A DNA stretch of 64,000 nucleotides from Gamarada debralockiae (lineage: Eukaryota; Ascomycota; Leotiomycetes; Helotiales; Hyphodiscaceae): assembly GCA_002803225.1 (NCBI GenBank), contig NXFV01000145.1, positions 56,957-120,956 of the forward strand, written 5' to 3'. The stretch's first letter is position 1. Each line of letters starts with the position of its first letter. This document shows, piece by piece, positions 1 to 11,400 of the stretch. The position numbers and the translations under genes are program-made. The notes beneath the pieces are model-generated. The model had not been told where the DNA came from, made no database searches, and was given only the letters and a program-made list of their open reading frames with translations.

Positions 1-265
1 ATACACGGGGCTCGGGCCGGAAAATATCAAGCATGGAACATTACTGAGGCTTTGAAGATCAGGCCAATCAATCACCTAGTGTTCGCAGTTGAGGTCCATG
101 ATCCTTTTGCCTTGATACTTTCCCTTAAAACCCACTTGAAGCAGGCAAGGTAGAAGCCCGGTTTACAATTCTTTCTACGTGACGCTCTTGCAATACGATC
201 TCGAAGTCAACCATTCACAGATTGCCCTAGGTGTGAGCCTCATTGGGGAAACTGCTCTCCAGAAT

Positions 266-2213
266 CTATCCTCTCACAACCTCTCTCAACCTCACCGCCA
301 ACTCGGGCTTCACCCAAAACCTCATCACTCTGCACCGGTTCACCCAGTCCCTGCTTCTCTCCTCCAGCTCAAGGTCAAAGGACCAGACAATCTTGGCGAG
401 AATGAGGCGCATTTCGGCATGCGCCAGATTCTTGCCCAAGCAACCGCGAGGGCCAAAATTGAATGGCTGACACCCATTTCTCTTGTCATCGGCGTATTCT
501 GGATCACCCATCCTAGGCGGTCGTCAGTACCATAAGCAGAACAAATCTTTATCGGCATAGTCACCATCTCTCAGGTAGGAAAGCCTCTGGGTTCTTGAAA
601 TTTCGCTCTGAGTGGTAGGCGGCGTAGTGACTGACAGAGACCACCGTTCCCTCTGGTATGTAGTAGCCACTAATATACTCGCCGCCCTTAGGCGCTACTC
701 GTCCGAATCCGACTGCGGCAGGGGGAAAAACCCTAAGTGCGTCTGACAGAACAGCAATCAAGTACGGTGTATCATTTACTGCGGCCAGCGTTATTTCGTC
801 ATACGTAGCGAATTTGCCTCGAACTTCGTCCTTGAGCTTCTGCAGGACGTCGAGGTTCCGCAGCAACAGCCAAGTAACGCCGCTGAGCGCCGTTGCAGTT
901 GTTTCTGAGCCGGCGTTCATGAGGAAGTATGCATTTGAATCAATTTCCTTCTGAGACAGCTTGGCCCCCTTGTCTCGATTGTTGGCCAAGATCAATGTCA
1001 TGAAATTGGGCCGTGTGGTCTCGCGCTCGGTGCGTTTCTTGACCTGGGCAGAGACCCAAGTCTGCACTCGTTAGCGACATTTTCCGGACACAAGATGATT
1101 GAATGGCACGCACCAACCATTCCTTGCGTTTCTGAATGACACTTTTATCGATGACTAGGTTGCCAAGGTACTTCAGCCAGGGAAAGTGGGCAAGGACGTA
1201 TAGGAGTCTCAACGACTTGGAAGACTCCTCCAGGAGTTCAATGATTTGGTGCGTGGAAAGACTCTGCAGGCATCCGAAGGGCTCACCTGGAATAGCAGGT
1301 GCGATTAGTCCATGTTCTCAGAGATTGAGGTTGTAGGCATGATTCAATGTACCGAACGTCAAGTCAGCTACTATATCGAACGTTGTTCTGTTCTCCGTTA
1401 GATCGGACACGGGAAGTTTCATTTCACGAATCAGGCCACTCACCAGGTATACCATTGGACCATGTTGATGGCGCCTTGGCTTGCAGCCGTAACCTCTTTC
1501 AACCTATCGATGAGTTGATCGACATAGCGTTGAACAAGTGGCTCTTGTGCTACAACTGCACTATTGCTAAATACGTGGGCAAGTACACGACGACCTGTAA
1601 ACAATAGCCGAGAACAGTGTCAAAAGGTGTCTCTCGATGTTTCAGCAAAATGTATACGAGAGATCGTACCTCTTGTGTGATTTTCTTCGTTCGCTTGCAA
1701 GATGGAAGAGACTCCATTGCTAGGTTTGACGTACCATGCGGGGTCCTGAGAATGGCCGTTAGGCTCAAGTCGGTATCAAAGGCGTCCTGCGCTCACCTTT
1801 TCCATGTTGGGATGACCCTTGAGCTTGCCAGTGCGGAACCCTGGGAGTGTTATGATGATTCCGACCATGAATAGTCTGCCATTGTGGCCGCATCCAAGAA
1901 GTACATACCGTAGATATCTGGAAAGGCGGTCTCCCCAGTGATGAAGGACACCTCAGTCGGCGAAATTCTGACCACTTATTATGCAGTTTCAGACTATTTT
2001 TGACTGTCGTTCCTGCAAGCATGTGGGACCAGGTATGTGACGCAGGGGATTGAAGTAGACAGTGTAGACGGCCTTGCACGCCAGGTAAACGAGCGACTTG
2101 TCTTAAAATTAGTTGATTGTCTGAAGAGAAGCTGAACGTGCGATAGTCACCAGTGCAGCAAAGGCCCCTATGAGCGCCATCGGCTTCATCAACTTGCTGT
2201 CAATGTACTCCAT
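266..2213 (-). pseudogene. Cytochrome P450 (CYP65-like), decayed
   Basis: Nearly all P450 landmarks can be read across about eight exons on the minus strand: a membrane anchor from ATG 2213, [18 protein letters not shown], the I-helix AGSETT, PERW, and the haem loop [10 protein letters not shown] near 440. Introns are 45-60 bp with good GT-AG borders, for example 513..564 and 2097..2150. It resembles the isotrichodermin C-15 hydroxylase group (CYP65), which act as ER-bound monooxygenases in secondary metabolism. Three faults argue against function. Sequence between PGP and VVRISP is shortened and out of frame with a stop. The junction between QWYT and TTFDIVADL gives TGA where Trp is expected. 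The invariant ExxR motif reads DALR. An unusual splice choice might rescue one fault but not all three. No biosynthetic cluster surrounds it. Confidence 0.75.
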
Positions 2214-2901
2214 TGCTACACTGCAATGAAAGCTTGTGAGAAAGCTTATTGTAACAGCTGATACTCAAACGAATCAGAGTATATGATGATGTATAAACGG
2301 CGTCTATAGCTGATTGACAAGGAGACGACGATTTCAGAATAGAATCCAAGAGTGTCTGGGCATCAATAGACAACATTGACAGATATACGTGTACTACAAG
2401 AAGCTTCCACTAAGGTTGGAAGCCCCTTACCCATGGCGGGGCATATGAATAAAATCCATCAGGCCATCAATGTGTTGCAGCATGCACGGAGGAGACTCGC
2501 ATGCGATGGTAGCTTCTACCGCGCATGAACGTGAACTGCATGGCTGTCCAGTCGGTCCTCATGAGGCTGAATTGCTCAGATAAGCGATGCTGGAGTAGGC
2601 CAAGCCAGTTCCACAGATCAGCAATCTCGACCTCGGTCATTCGGCGACATCGGCAAGCGAGAACCTAGATAACTGCATGCACCGACTCTTTTTAATGGCA
2701 CAAGGCCTAGCGATAACAGTAGCGGTTGGTTGTTTCGACTCAAAAGGTACACAGTGCAGGTACTGTACAGTGATTTGTTCGGCAGTTTTTCTATTCGGCG
2801 GCTTCAAGGATCGCTTATACGTTGCCTTGCATCTCCCCCTGTTCATGGGTCCTTGAGTCACATAGGGTCCCGTAACGCTCCTGTTCAACGTGCGTGACAG
2901 A
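2214..2901. other. Intergenic, upstream of the P450 relic
   Basis: No supported gene here. Several short open frames occur on both strands, but none shows recognisable motifs or paired splice sites. The region separates the P450 start from a small inverted-repeat element. Confidence 0.5.
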
Positions 2902-2902
2902 G

Positions 2903-3207
2903 TACGAAGAACGCGGTCAAAAGTCCTGCAACTACAGGGCCTTAGCCCATTTTACAGGGCATTTCAAAGCCTGGTAATTACCAAGCGAGCCCTATAAGGC
3001 CCCTTAAACTGTGCTAGGGTCCCTGAAGATTTAAGGAGATCTCCCTAATGCGATTGGACCGCTTGCGATCAGACCTCAAGGCCGCGACAGTGCGCCAATC
3101 ACCTTCAGCGACTCTACGGGGAGTCTACAGGGAAGCCCGCCTGTAATTACAGCGTGTTACAGGCTTAATACCCTGTAGTTGCAAGACTATTGACCGCGTT
3201 CTTCGTA
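2903..3207. mobile_element. MITE-like element with about 45-bp terminal inverted repeats
   Basis: The left end (2903-2947) and the reverse complement of the right end (3163-3207) match at about 41 of 45 positions, sharing TACGAAGAACGCGGTCA and GCAACTACAGGG. Both ends finish in TA, as expected for the TA target duplication of Tc1/mariner-type elements. The roughly 305-bp interior has no transposase and contains a further palindromic stretch, CCTGTAATTACAG...TGTTACAGG, near 3140-3165. It is best read as a non-autonomous DNA transposon. Family assignment is inference. Confidence 0.7.
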
Positions 3208-3209
3208 GA

Positions 3210-4142
3210 CCGGTCCATCTTTGTAACGGAGGGTGAAGTTGCAATGCGTACTTTTCGGTGAGAGCTAGCGTGCGAAGGTACAGCCGACAGGGTTGAAATT
3301 TAGGTACCCTTGATACCTCCATACTTGTACTCAACTGTCCTAAAAGTTAGACTTGATGAACACTCGCCTCATATCGGCGAAAAATCATTCCCTATTGTGG
3401 TTCTATTCGGGATGAAGATGTAGAACATCAAGGATGCTCACTAAGAACTAGACTATCTCCTAGTCTAAAAGGCTGAGATAGCGAAGAAGTAAGCACAAAT
3501 TTAAGAGGGGATAACATAATAGGGCAAGAATCATACTTCCTCAATGTAACGTGTAGGCTGTAGATGGATATAGGCTGTAGATAAAAAAATACCCCAACTA
3601 GGAATATATGCTTAAATGTAGCTGTTACAAAGTATGAAGTAAAACACCCTTAAATAAAAAGAAAGCACGAGCTTGCGGGAGGTGTTAGCCACATAGCCAC
3701 AATCCACAATATTACTAAGAGATTAATAAACAAATCCGATTAACGGAAAAAGGATTTCCCGAAAGCACCGCGCTCTCTTCTCTTCTCAGGCAAAGTCTAC
3801 ATGGGTGCCAGCCTGCGGCTCACACAAAGCCTTCGAAATTGATTGGAGTATTGGAATATTGGAATTTCAATTGAGAAACGTTAAGAATAAGTAGCTCGTA
3901 GGTATAAGGTAGATGTGGCGCACAGACAGTAGTGCTGTACTATGGCGAACACGTGATACTAAACATGAGAAACATTAGTACAGTAGAATAGGATTAAGTA
4001 GACAGTGAACTTTGAACAGGAAAGATTATAGGAAGAAATAGTATGTATATAAATATATATTAGGAAAAGACATAGGTCTAGGAATAGGTGCTTAGACGTA
4101 GCTGTTACAAAAGATGAAGCAAAACTTTCGAATATACTGTAA
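3210..4142. repeat. Intergenic with diverged direct repeat copies
   Basis: No gene seen. Two related blocks occur: 3600-3645 and 4078-4125 share GTAGCTGTTACAAA and a following ATGAAG(T/C)AAAAC. They differ largely by C/T and G/A changes. A further stretch at 3650-3790 resembles 6610-6775, with shared TAAAAAGAAAGCA, ATATTACTAA and GCGCTCTCT blocks. The sequence is AT-rich and looks like old repeat debris. Confidence 0.5.
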
Positions 4143-4247
4143 GCTTCGAAACCGGCTTCCTCCCAAATACTCTTTCATTCGAAGTCGGCCCCACTTTATA
4201 AGCTAATCCTTGCGTGCAGCCTTGCCGTTTTCAGCATAGCGTGGTGC
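4143..4247 (-). repeat. Inverted-repeat arm A (pairs with 6507-6615)
   Basis: The reverse complement of this block aligns with 6507-6615. Shared strings include AAAACGGCAA, GGATTAGCT, AAAGTGGGGCC and GCCGGTTT in the same order and with similar spacing. The two arms enclose the complete membrane-protein gene at 4429-6323. Confidence 0.65.
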
Positions 4248-4428
4248 AAGGGTAATATTCCGATGTACATCTTGCTCCGAGCTCTCGTCATCATCTCGTT
4301 TTTAGTCATCACTCGCCGTTGCTTCTTCTATATCCATTCTTTACTATGTCCCACTCGTGGTATCTCGAAAGGGCCCAAGGAATATCAAAAATTCCAACCA
4401 TTTGCCATCCTTATCGTTGTCAAAGGCC

Positions 4429-6323
4429 CTACTTCCTTCCACTCTCAAGTAGAGGCCTACTCACATCCTCATAGCCAGAACTCTTTTCCTTTGTAACGAC
4501 AGTGACTGTAGCCTCCGGCATGTTCTTCGCCAGGAAACCCTCTGACTTAATCCTTGTCATATTCTGGTCTCCGCAACCTAAGCAGAAGTTTGCTGTGAAA
4601 GACAGTTCGCATAAGCCAATTGGACGTCTGATTATAGAGGCTAAAGGGTTGACCTCCGGACGTGAGATAGCAATAGGAAATAAAATCGACATTTTGTACA
4701 AAAAGACAAAACCCACCTTCTGGGTTCCTCTTGAGCAATACTTGCGTCGTTACTAGATTCAGAATTGCCCATGCTGCCTGCATAAACACCAGGTCCGCAA
4801 CGAGAACCGCCAGAAAGAGCGATCCAAACGCTTTGCGCACTGGAACCTGGCACAGATACTGCGTTACAATAACAGCTGGTGCTGTTCCTAACGGCCCTGT
4901 CGTGTGTCCAAGTACCGCGTAGCTGTCGTTTGCAGGCCCTGGCGGCGCGTTATAAGCGGCTTCATATGTCAGAGTCGTTGTGAAGTTCTCCGAATACGTG
5001 GCTAGAGTAGTGGCGTTCAAGAGGATATTAGATAGTGGGGAGTAGGATTGCCCAAGGTCGATTAGAATCGAGGAATAAAAAGCTTTGGCGAGTGTAGAGG
5101 CTTGGATCCAGATGTTTGGTGAGGTTTGGGTAGAAATGAGAGCGGGGAATGTGACAGAATCATTGCCAAACATAGCATTGCCATCGCTGTTTATTTCTTC
5201 GCGCATGAAACGATACCCGATAGTTAGGAAACTTTGGTCGGTGATATCTTCTATAGACGTGTTTGGTCTAAGGACTAGCATGGTGTTAGGGGGGCTTAAA
5301 AACCTGGAGAGGTATGCTTACATAGTACTCCCTTTCTGATGAAATCTCCAGTAGCGAAGGAAGCAACTCTATTTTTTTCCATTTCCTCTACCAAATCTAA
5401 CCAAGACATTGATCTTCTTGAATTTCAGCATAGCCATGGGAACGAGATAATTTCGACGTACAGTAATGATTCTCCCCACCAACTACTTGCTTTCAAATCA
5501 GGATCACGATGTATAAATGAAAAGTCTCCACTACGGAAGCCAGCATTGAGAGTGGTTTCAGGGACGAAATTATATTCCGTTGTGAAATTAATACTCGTTA
5601 TTCCAGCTTCATCGTAGAGACTACACGATGAGTATGCCTAGTTGTTCTCTATTAAAATTTGTGTCTGCTGCTTCAAGCTATGAACTTACAGTGAGATCAG
5701 CACCCCATTGACTCACAGCGGCTTGATTAACAAGGCGATCTTCTGCCTCTAACCCTATCATAATGAAGTCAACAGTGCAGTTTTCGAGGATATTGTTATA
5801 ATATGTCAAGGCTGATAAGAACGTATAATCGGCCCCATTGGTTCGATATATGCTTGATATTGTGTGTGTAAGGCCAGTTTCATTTGTGAAAAATACTGGA
5901 AGTTGTAAGTGTAAGATAATGGAGTGCATATTTAACGACTAACCACTGTTAACTGGAATAGTTTGTGGATTACAACTTGGTTTCACCTGGATAAATGAAG
6001 TTATTATACCGTTTTCCTTGCTCTTTACCGAGACGCAGTACTTTACTTGCAAAATACGAACTCCCTGCTAAGTGATTAAACCACAAGTTCTGTGCGACTG
6101 TCGAATTGGGATCCGTAGCATACACAACACTATTATATTAATATAGGGATGCAAGGATACAAGAACAAGGACAAGAAACTTACTCCATGTTGTAGCCGTT
6201 TGAAACGACGTTCAATAAGGAGAAGAGGGCCAAAGCTATAGTTCCGCCAATGAGAGCTACTGGCATAAACCATGCATACGGATATGGCCTTGAAATATTG
6301 TAGCTGAATAATGACGGAGACAT
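4429..6323 (-). CDS. Fungal membrane protein with N-glycosylated lumenal domain
   Basis: A multi-exon gene of unknown function. It starts at ATG 6321-6323 (MSPSLFSYNIS), followed at once by a hydrophobic segment (WFMPVALIGGTIALALFSLL). A long Asn-rich extracytoplasmic region follows with many N-x-S/T sites (FFTNETG, NCTVDF, FNDS-type). A second membrane segment lies near the C-terminus (LFLAVLVADLVFMQAAWAIL), then a Cys-bearing tail that includes CLGCG and ends at 4429. Splice borders can be chosen so that the whole frame stays open. They include an unusually long intron of about 170 bp joining ESLL to FLSPPNT near 5290-5465. This architecture is common in fungal proteins without an assigned role. 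Its placement between inverted-repeat arms is notable. Confidence 0.7.
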
Positions 6324-6506
6324 AGTGTAAAGGATAGAGATTCTGGTAGGCAATTTTGGCAGAGAGATATAGGGTAGAGTCGATCTGTTAGAGGTAAGAG
6401 TTGTTTCCAGGCGTTTTGTGCAATATATAGAACCCAGGGCTAGAAACGGAGCTGCCTAATCTAAGCGCCGAACAAAGACTGCGGTGGCAGTGGGTGATGA
6501 CGAAAA

Positions 6507-6615
6507 ATGCACTGCGCTTTACTAAAAACGGCAAAGCTTCCCGCAGGGATTAGCTCACAAAGTGGGGCCAACTTTCCATGTGAGGGTGTAGGGAAGAGCC
6601 GGTTTTGAAGTTTAC
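6507..6615 (+). repeat. Inverted-repeat arm B (pairs with 4143-4247)
   Basis: This is the counterpart of the block at 4143-4247, in opposite orientation. Sequence beyond the arm (6615-6775) is related in direct orientation to 3650-3790, so the repeats are nested or rearranged. Confidence 0.65.
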
Positions 6616-7360
6616 TGTATAAAAAGAAAGCAGCATCGACTATATTGAGGCGTCTGAAACAGCGAGGCAAGCCACTAGCTTACAAGCCACAAAGATTACG
6701 TAAGATATTACTAAACACGGACCGGGAAAACCAAACGCCGAAGGCCCTGCGCTCTCTCTCTTCGAAGGCATACTGTAGTAATATTAGAAGGTCTAAAAAC
6801 TGGTCATATATTACGTCTTAATACTACTGGAAACACTGCCAAGAGCTGCCTCACCAGCCGCTCAATCATTCCCACTTCTTGCAGAAGCCTGACAATTATC
6901 ATACCTTGAAGCAGGTGTCAATATCGTACTGTTCACTAACTCGTTGTAAAATTATTCTGCGACAGAGGTAATGCCTCCTTTGGTACGTTCCAAGTTTGAC
7001 CTTTTGGTCGTGGATATTCACTGCCTGCGGCATTCAGAAGATTACCTGTTTCTGAAACAGTTCCCTTTGATCGTTCATTGGCGATGAGAAGTCTAAATGT
7101 TGAAGATAAAAGAAAAAGTAGTGAATCAAATACAAAGTACAAAAATGCCTGCTCAAGAAACCAAGACCATCAGTCCATACCAGACGTTGAGAATGCAGGA
7201 GAGCTGGCACCCAATCTTTCACGAAAAAATCTACAAAATTTCTCAATAACGTGGGCAAGGATTAGACGGAGAAGAAGAAGCAGAGCGTGGCGAGAGAATT
7301 AGAGGCATCGATCGATGGAGGGGAGGGGACGTTTAACGTATAGGATATCTACGGACGGGC
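6616..7360. other. Intergenic, repeat-derived
   Basis: Contains sequence related to 3650-3790 and low-information open frames on both strands. No domain or convincing splice structure was found. Confidence 0.4.
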
Positions 7361-7446
7361 AATAGGCTATCGTTACAGGCAACAGGCTATCGGTACAGGC
7401 AACAAGCTATCGGTACAGGCAACAAGCCATCGGGACAGGCAACAGG
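7361..7446. repeat. 20-bp tandem repeat, about 4.3 copies
   Basis: Exact 20-base units run in register from 7361: AACAGGCTATCGGTACAGGC and variants (first unit AATAGGCTATCGTTACAGGC, fourth with CCATCGGGAC). The array decays after 7446. It is intergenic and non-coding. Confidence 0.9.
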
Positions 7447-8408
7447 AATAGGTAGAGTCAAGCTGTAGATATAACAGAAGGGTTGTAGGAAGGGGTAGAG
7501 ATTTTGAATTGAAGCCTTTGAAGCCTATTTTTGGACTAGCGCCATATGCACCTCAGTATCAGGGTACTCATAACAATATAGGATATAAAGGGGGAGGGGA
7601 AAATCCGGCGGATAGAACAGATACGTCAAGCCTAAGGGCATTGGAGTGGTCGTTTGTTGGCGGGGATATGGAAGGAGACACAGACTTCGCCTCCCATGGC
7701 TACTGATCGCTCCGTCTGAAAGATTCAACTTCCGTTCACATGAGCTCTGTCGCAGGCTAATATTATTCTCGTCGCTCGATGTCGTAGAGTCCAATTTCAT
7801 CGTCAGAGGACCCGGAGAAATGCAGCAGGGGGGTACTACCTGTTGAGCGAGGATTCTGGCCCATGTTCTGAGTTTGTTGAGATCGCTTGAGCTGGCCGAA
7901 AGAATTGACCGAAAGCATTGACGGTGTAGCGGTAGGCCTCCAGAGAAACACTCAAAGGTGGAAGGTGAATCTTGTCGTGGAATGAGGTGCCAACTCTCGA
8001 AGATTTTGCGATCTAGAGCTTGCTTTTAGTCGCCAGTTCGATTTGGCGTAGAATGAGTATACATCAGAATATGCAAGTGAATGGCCCGAACGAAAGGCCG
8101 GTCAATAGCATTTCTCCATTTTGTCCCTGCAATCCTCATTGTTAGACAACTTATTCATCACTGCACCGAAAAGAGACGATCAAATTTAGGCTGAACCGTA
8201 ATTTAGCTACCTACTGGTCCTCATCTTACAGAAAACAGCCCCTTCCTTTGATCCCTGAAGTTTTCTCTATTCATCCACAGTGCCATCTAAACTTCCAATC
8301 ATACAACATATAGACCCTCAAAGACAGTCCAATCTTCATGCATGATCATAAGTCGTAAATATTCACCAGAATCCGAGCTCAAATCCAGAAATCCCAACAA
8401 GTGTGAAC
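7447..8408. other. Intergenic, downstream of xrn1
   Basis: No supported gene. The part nearest 8408 is the presumed 3' UTR of xrn1. Short open frames at 7509-7846 lack recognisable features. Confidence 0.4.
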
Positions 8409-11400
8409 TTAAGAAGGTTGCACCTGGGCAACGCCGCCTCGACCCCGCGGCGTACCTCTTCCTCTAGGAGAACCGCGTCCCCGACCTCCACGTCCACCTC
8501 GACCTCTAGCATTCAAGCTCGCCGGGGGAGGAACAGCGTTGAAGCCCTGTTGAGGAGCTGGAGCTGCACCACCACGACCACCTCTGAAGCCATTTGTCTG
8601 AGGACCACCACGTCCACCTCTCACGCCATTCGTCGGTCCGTCTCTGATTGCAATACTGCTATAGACAGCCGGAGTGGCATTCATAGTGTCGCTTCCGTAT
8701 CCCAATCCGCCACCACGTCCTCTACCTCTCACATTGCCGTTTCCTCTGAAGCCATTCTGGCCTGAAACTGCACCGCGGAAGGAACCTCTCAATGGAGGTG
8801 GAGCTCCAGCGTCACGGTATTGACCTCGACCGTTGGGTCCTGCCGGTGAGCCATACCCGCCGTTGATGGTCAATGGGGTCGAAGTCGGAACGGGACGCTT
8901 CTCAACTGAAGTTTTGGAGCCGGCGATGACTTGCTTGTTGGTCAAATTTAGGACACTGGCGATAGGTACCGTCGAGCCGCGGAAAGGTGAGCAGCGTTCT
9001 CCGAGGGTAGTGCCACTCATGAATGTAACATCGAAGACTATATCAAGTAATGTGGTACGAGGAGTGCGGGATATGCCCACGACCGTACCGCGAGTTGCGA
9101 TGGGAACACGTCCGCGGTCTTCAACGTAGACCACGCGGTCGCCAAGTGCAAAGCGTTGGTCACCAAGGCGATGCTCTGCATCCGATGGCTTCATCAACGC
9201 GTTTCGTGGGACGCCCTTCAACTTCTTGAAATCAGGAGCTGGACCGCTGGCCAAGGCTTGGTCAGCTGCCTGCTCAATAGCCATGACGGCATCTGAGTCT
9301 AATTGTTCCGCATCCAGAGGAACCTTCTCAAAATTCTTCGACTCGATAGATTTCAGCCAAGCCGCAATCTCTTTGATCTTTACACCGGCAGTTTCGGCAG
9401 GGTAGAAGTCGGTCTCGTCATATTCGCTGGCATGAGGCTTACGTTGAATACCGGCGAAGAATTCGGGGAACTTGGTCATATAGGTAGTGAGAAGCTGGAT
9501 GGCTTTGTCGCTGAATTCCCAGCCATTGTCTCCACGGCGAGAGTATCCTAGGACTTTGAGTTTCTTTGCTTCGAATTTCAAGTTCAGACCAAGATTGAGA
9601 CGGGGTAGACCAAGGGCTGAGACAGAGAAGGATGCCATAATTTTGCTGAGCACCAGATTGTTGAGTTTTAGCATCCTCGCGACCGTGTTTGATGGGGTAT
9701 ACCGAGTTTGGGAGCTATAACCCTTGACAATATTCTTGCCGAATTCGACTTCCTTGCCCTTGATGGTTGACAACCAGATCTCTGCCCGGTTGTCCTTGTG
9801 GCTCACGACTTCTAATGGTCTGCCATAGTTGAACTCTCCAAGGAAGAAGTTGCGAGATCCTGGGGGGAACTCCTCTTCGATCGGGACAGCTGCTCTCTCC
9901 AAGAATCGCTGGTCTTCGCTGATGACTTCATCGACAATAACCTGCGAAGCGAAATCGGTCTCCATGCCTGGAATAACGGCATACTCCTTGACGGTGGCTC
10001 CCTCATCGGTCTTTCTTAAGCCCTTCAACATTTCAACATGTGTGATGGACTCGACGGGGCCAATGATGATACCCAGGCGCTTGCTGTAGTTACTCTCGAT
10101 TCTCTCAGCCTTCTTGCGGAAGTCGTCAATCTCTCGTGGCCCATGGGGTTTTGAAATAACATGTGGTGATCCCTCATCCGGTGGGAAATAATCGAACAAC
10201 TCATCTGAGACTTTGACAACCTTTCCTTCCTGTAAGAAAGGATAGCCAACAAAGACTCTTTGGCCAAGCTTCATCGATGCAGTCTTGGAACTGCCTCGAA
10301 TTTCGGAATCCTGAATTGTGACAATCATGCTCTCATTTCGACTATCTTGCTGGAAGACATTGACACCATGGAAGCCCAAGGTTGCATTATATGGGATTGT
10401 AGCCAAACTAGGGAACCCAGCGAGTGCTGCATCACCGAGCTTGACTCCGTCCACCAGGCCCACATGGTATTCCAATCCTTCAATTGTGGGTAGATCGAAC
10501 ATATTCTCGACGCAGTGACAATGGCCAATGTCCGGGAATATGCCAACAAGCGAGGAGGGGTAGGTATAGTCAAGATCAGGATCGTATGTGAATTTCAAAG
10601 TGACTCCGAACTCATTCCTACCCTTCTCTGCATCGCTCAAAAGCTTGTTCCTCGGTGCCATTGCAGCCAATAACCGCGATTCATCAATGAAAGGAATTTT
10701 GACGACGGCCTCCCACTCCATCTTCTTTCCATTCATATCGAGCTCGAAGTCTCGAGGATAGAAGTCGATAATCGGAGAATTGGGATTGGTCATCAAGTCA
10801 TGATAGACTGTAGGCACAATCTTCTTACTACGATCAGGCAACACCCCCATAAGTTGTTCGTATGGGTGGAAGGGCTGTCCGAGCTTGAAGTTTGTATCCG
10901 CATTCAGGCCCTTAATGACGTCTAGATGGACGCTGTCAATAAGAGTACAAGCAAATTATCTGCAGCCAACATACCTGAGATCATAGGCGAATAATGGTAT
11001 TGATAGAACCATGGCCAGGAAACGACTCCCCGGTAATAGTAATACAACACCCACTGCAGACCCTGGACGTAGTTTTCACACAACTTCGTCAACTCCACAT
11101 CGTTGTCGCGGCCCCACTCAAATTTGCCCTCATAGTAGGTGTCTTTCCATTGTTGGAATTTCTCTTCGTATTGGCGATCCATTTCAGCCTTTGCTTGTTC
11201 TTTCGAAATGTCAAGGACTTGAGCATTGTCATACTGCCTGACAACACGATGAATTGCGATCTGCGATTCTTCGTCGTTGTCTCCATCATCGTCTTCGTCA
11301 TCTCCCTCAAGCTTTGAAGGGAATGACAGTTGCATATGACGTGCACCTTCATCATTCTCAACTGTACGCCACTGCAAGTGCAAACTATCTGCCAATTCCT

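Noticed and set aside
266..2213. Secondary-metabolite gene cluster around the P450
   Set aside because: No polyketide synthase, NRPS, terpene synthase, transporter or pathway regulator is visible nearby, and the P450 itself is damaged.
8403..8765. Ser/Thr-rich plus-strand frame opposite the xrn1 C-terminus
   Set aside because: It is the antisense of the RGG-rich tail codons and has no promoter or domain features.
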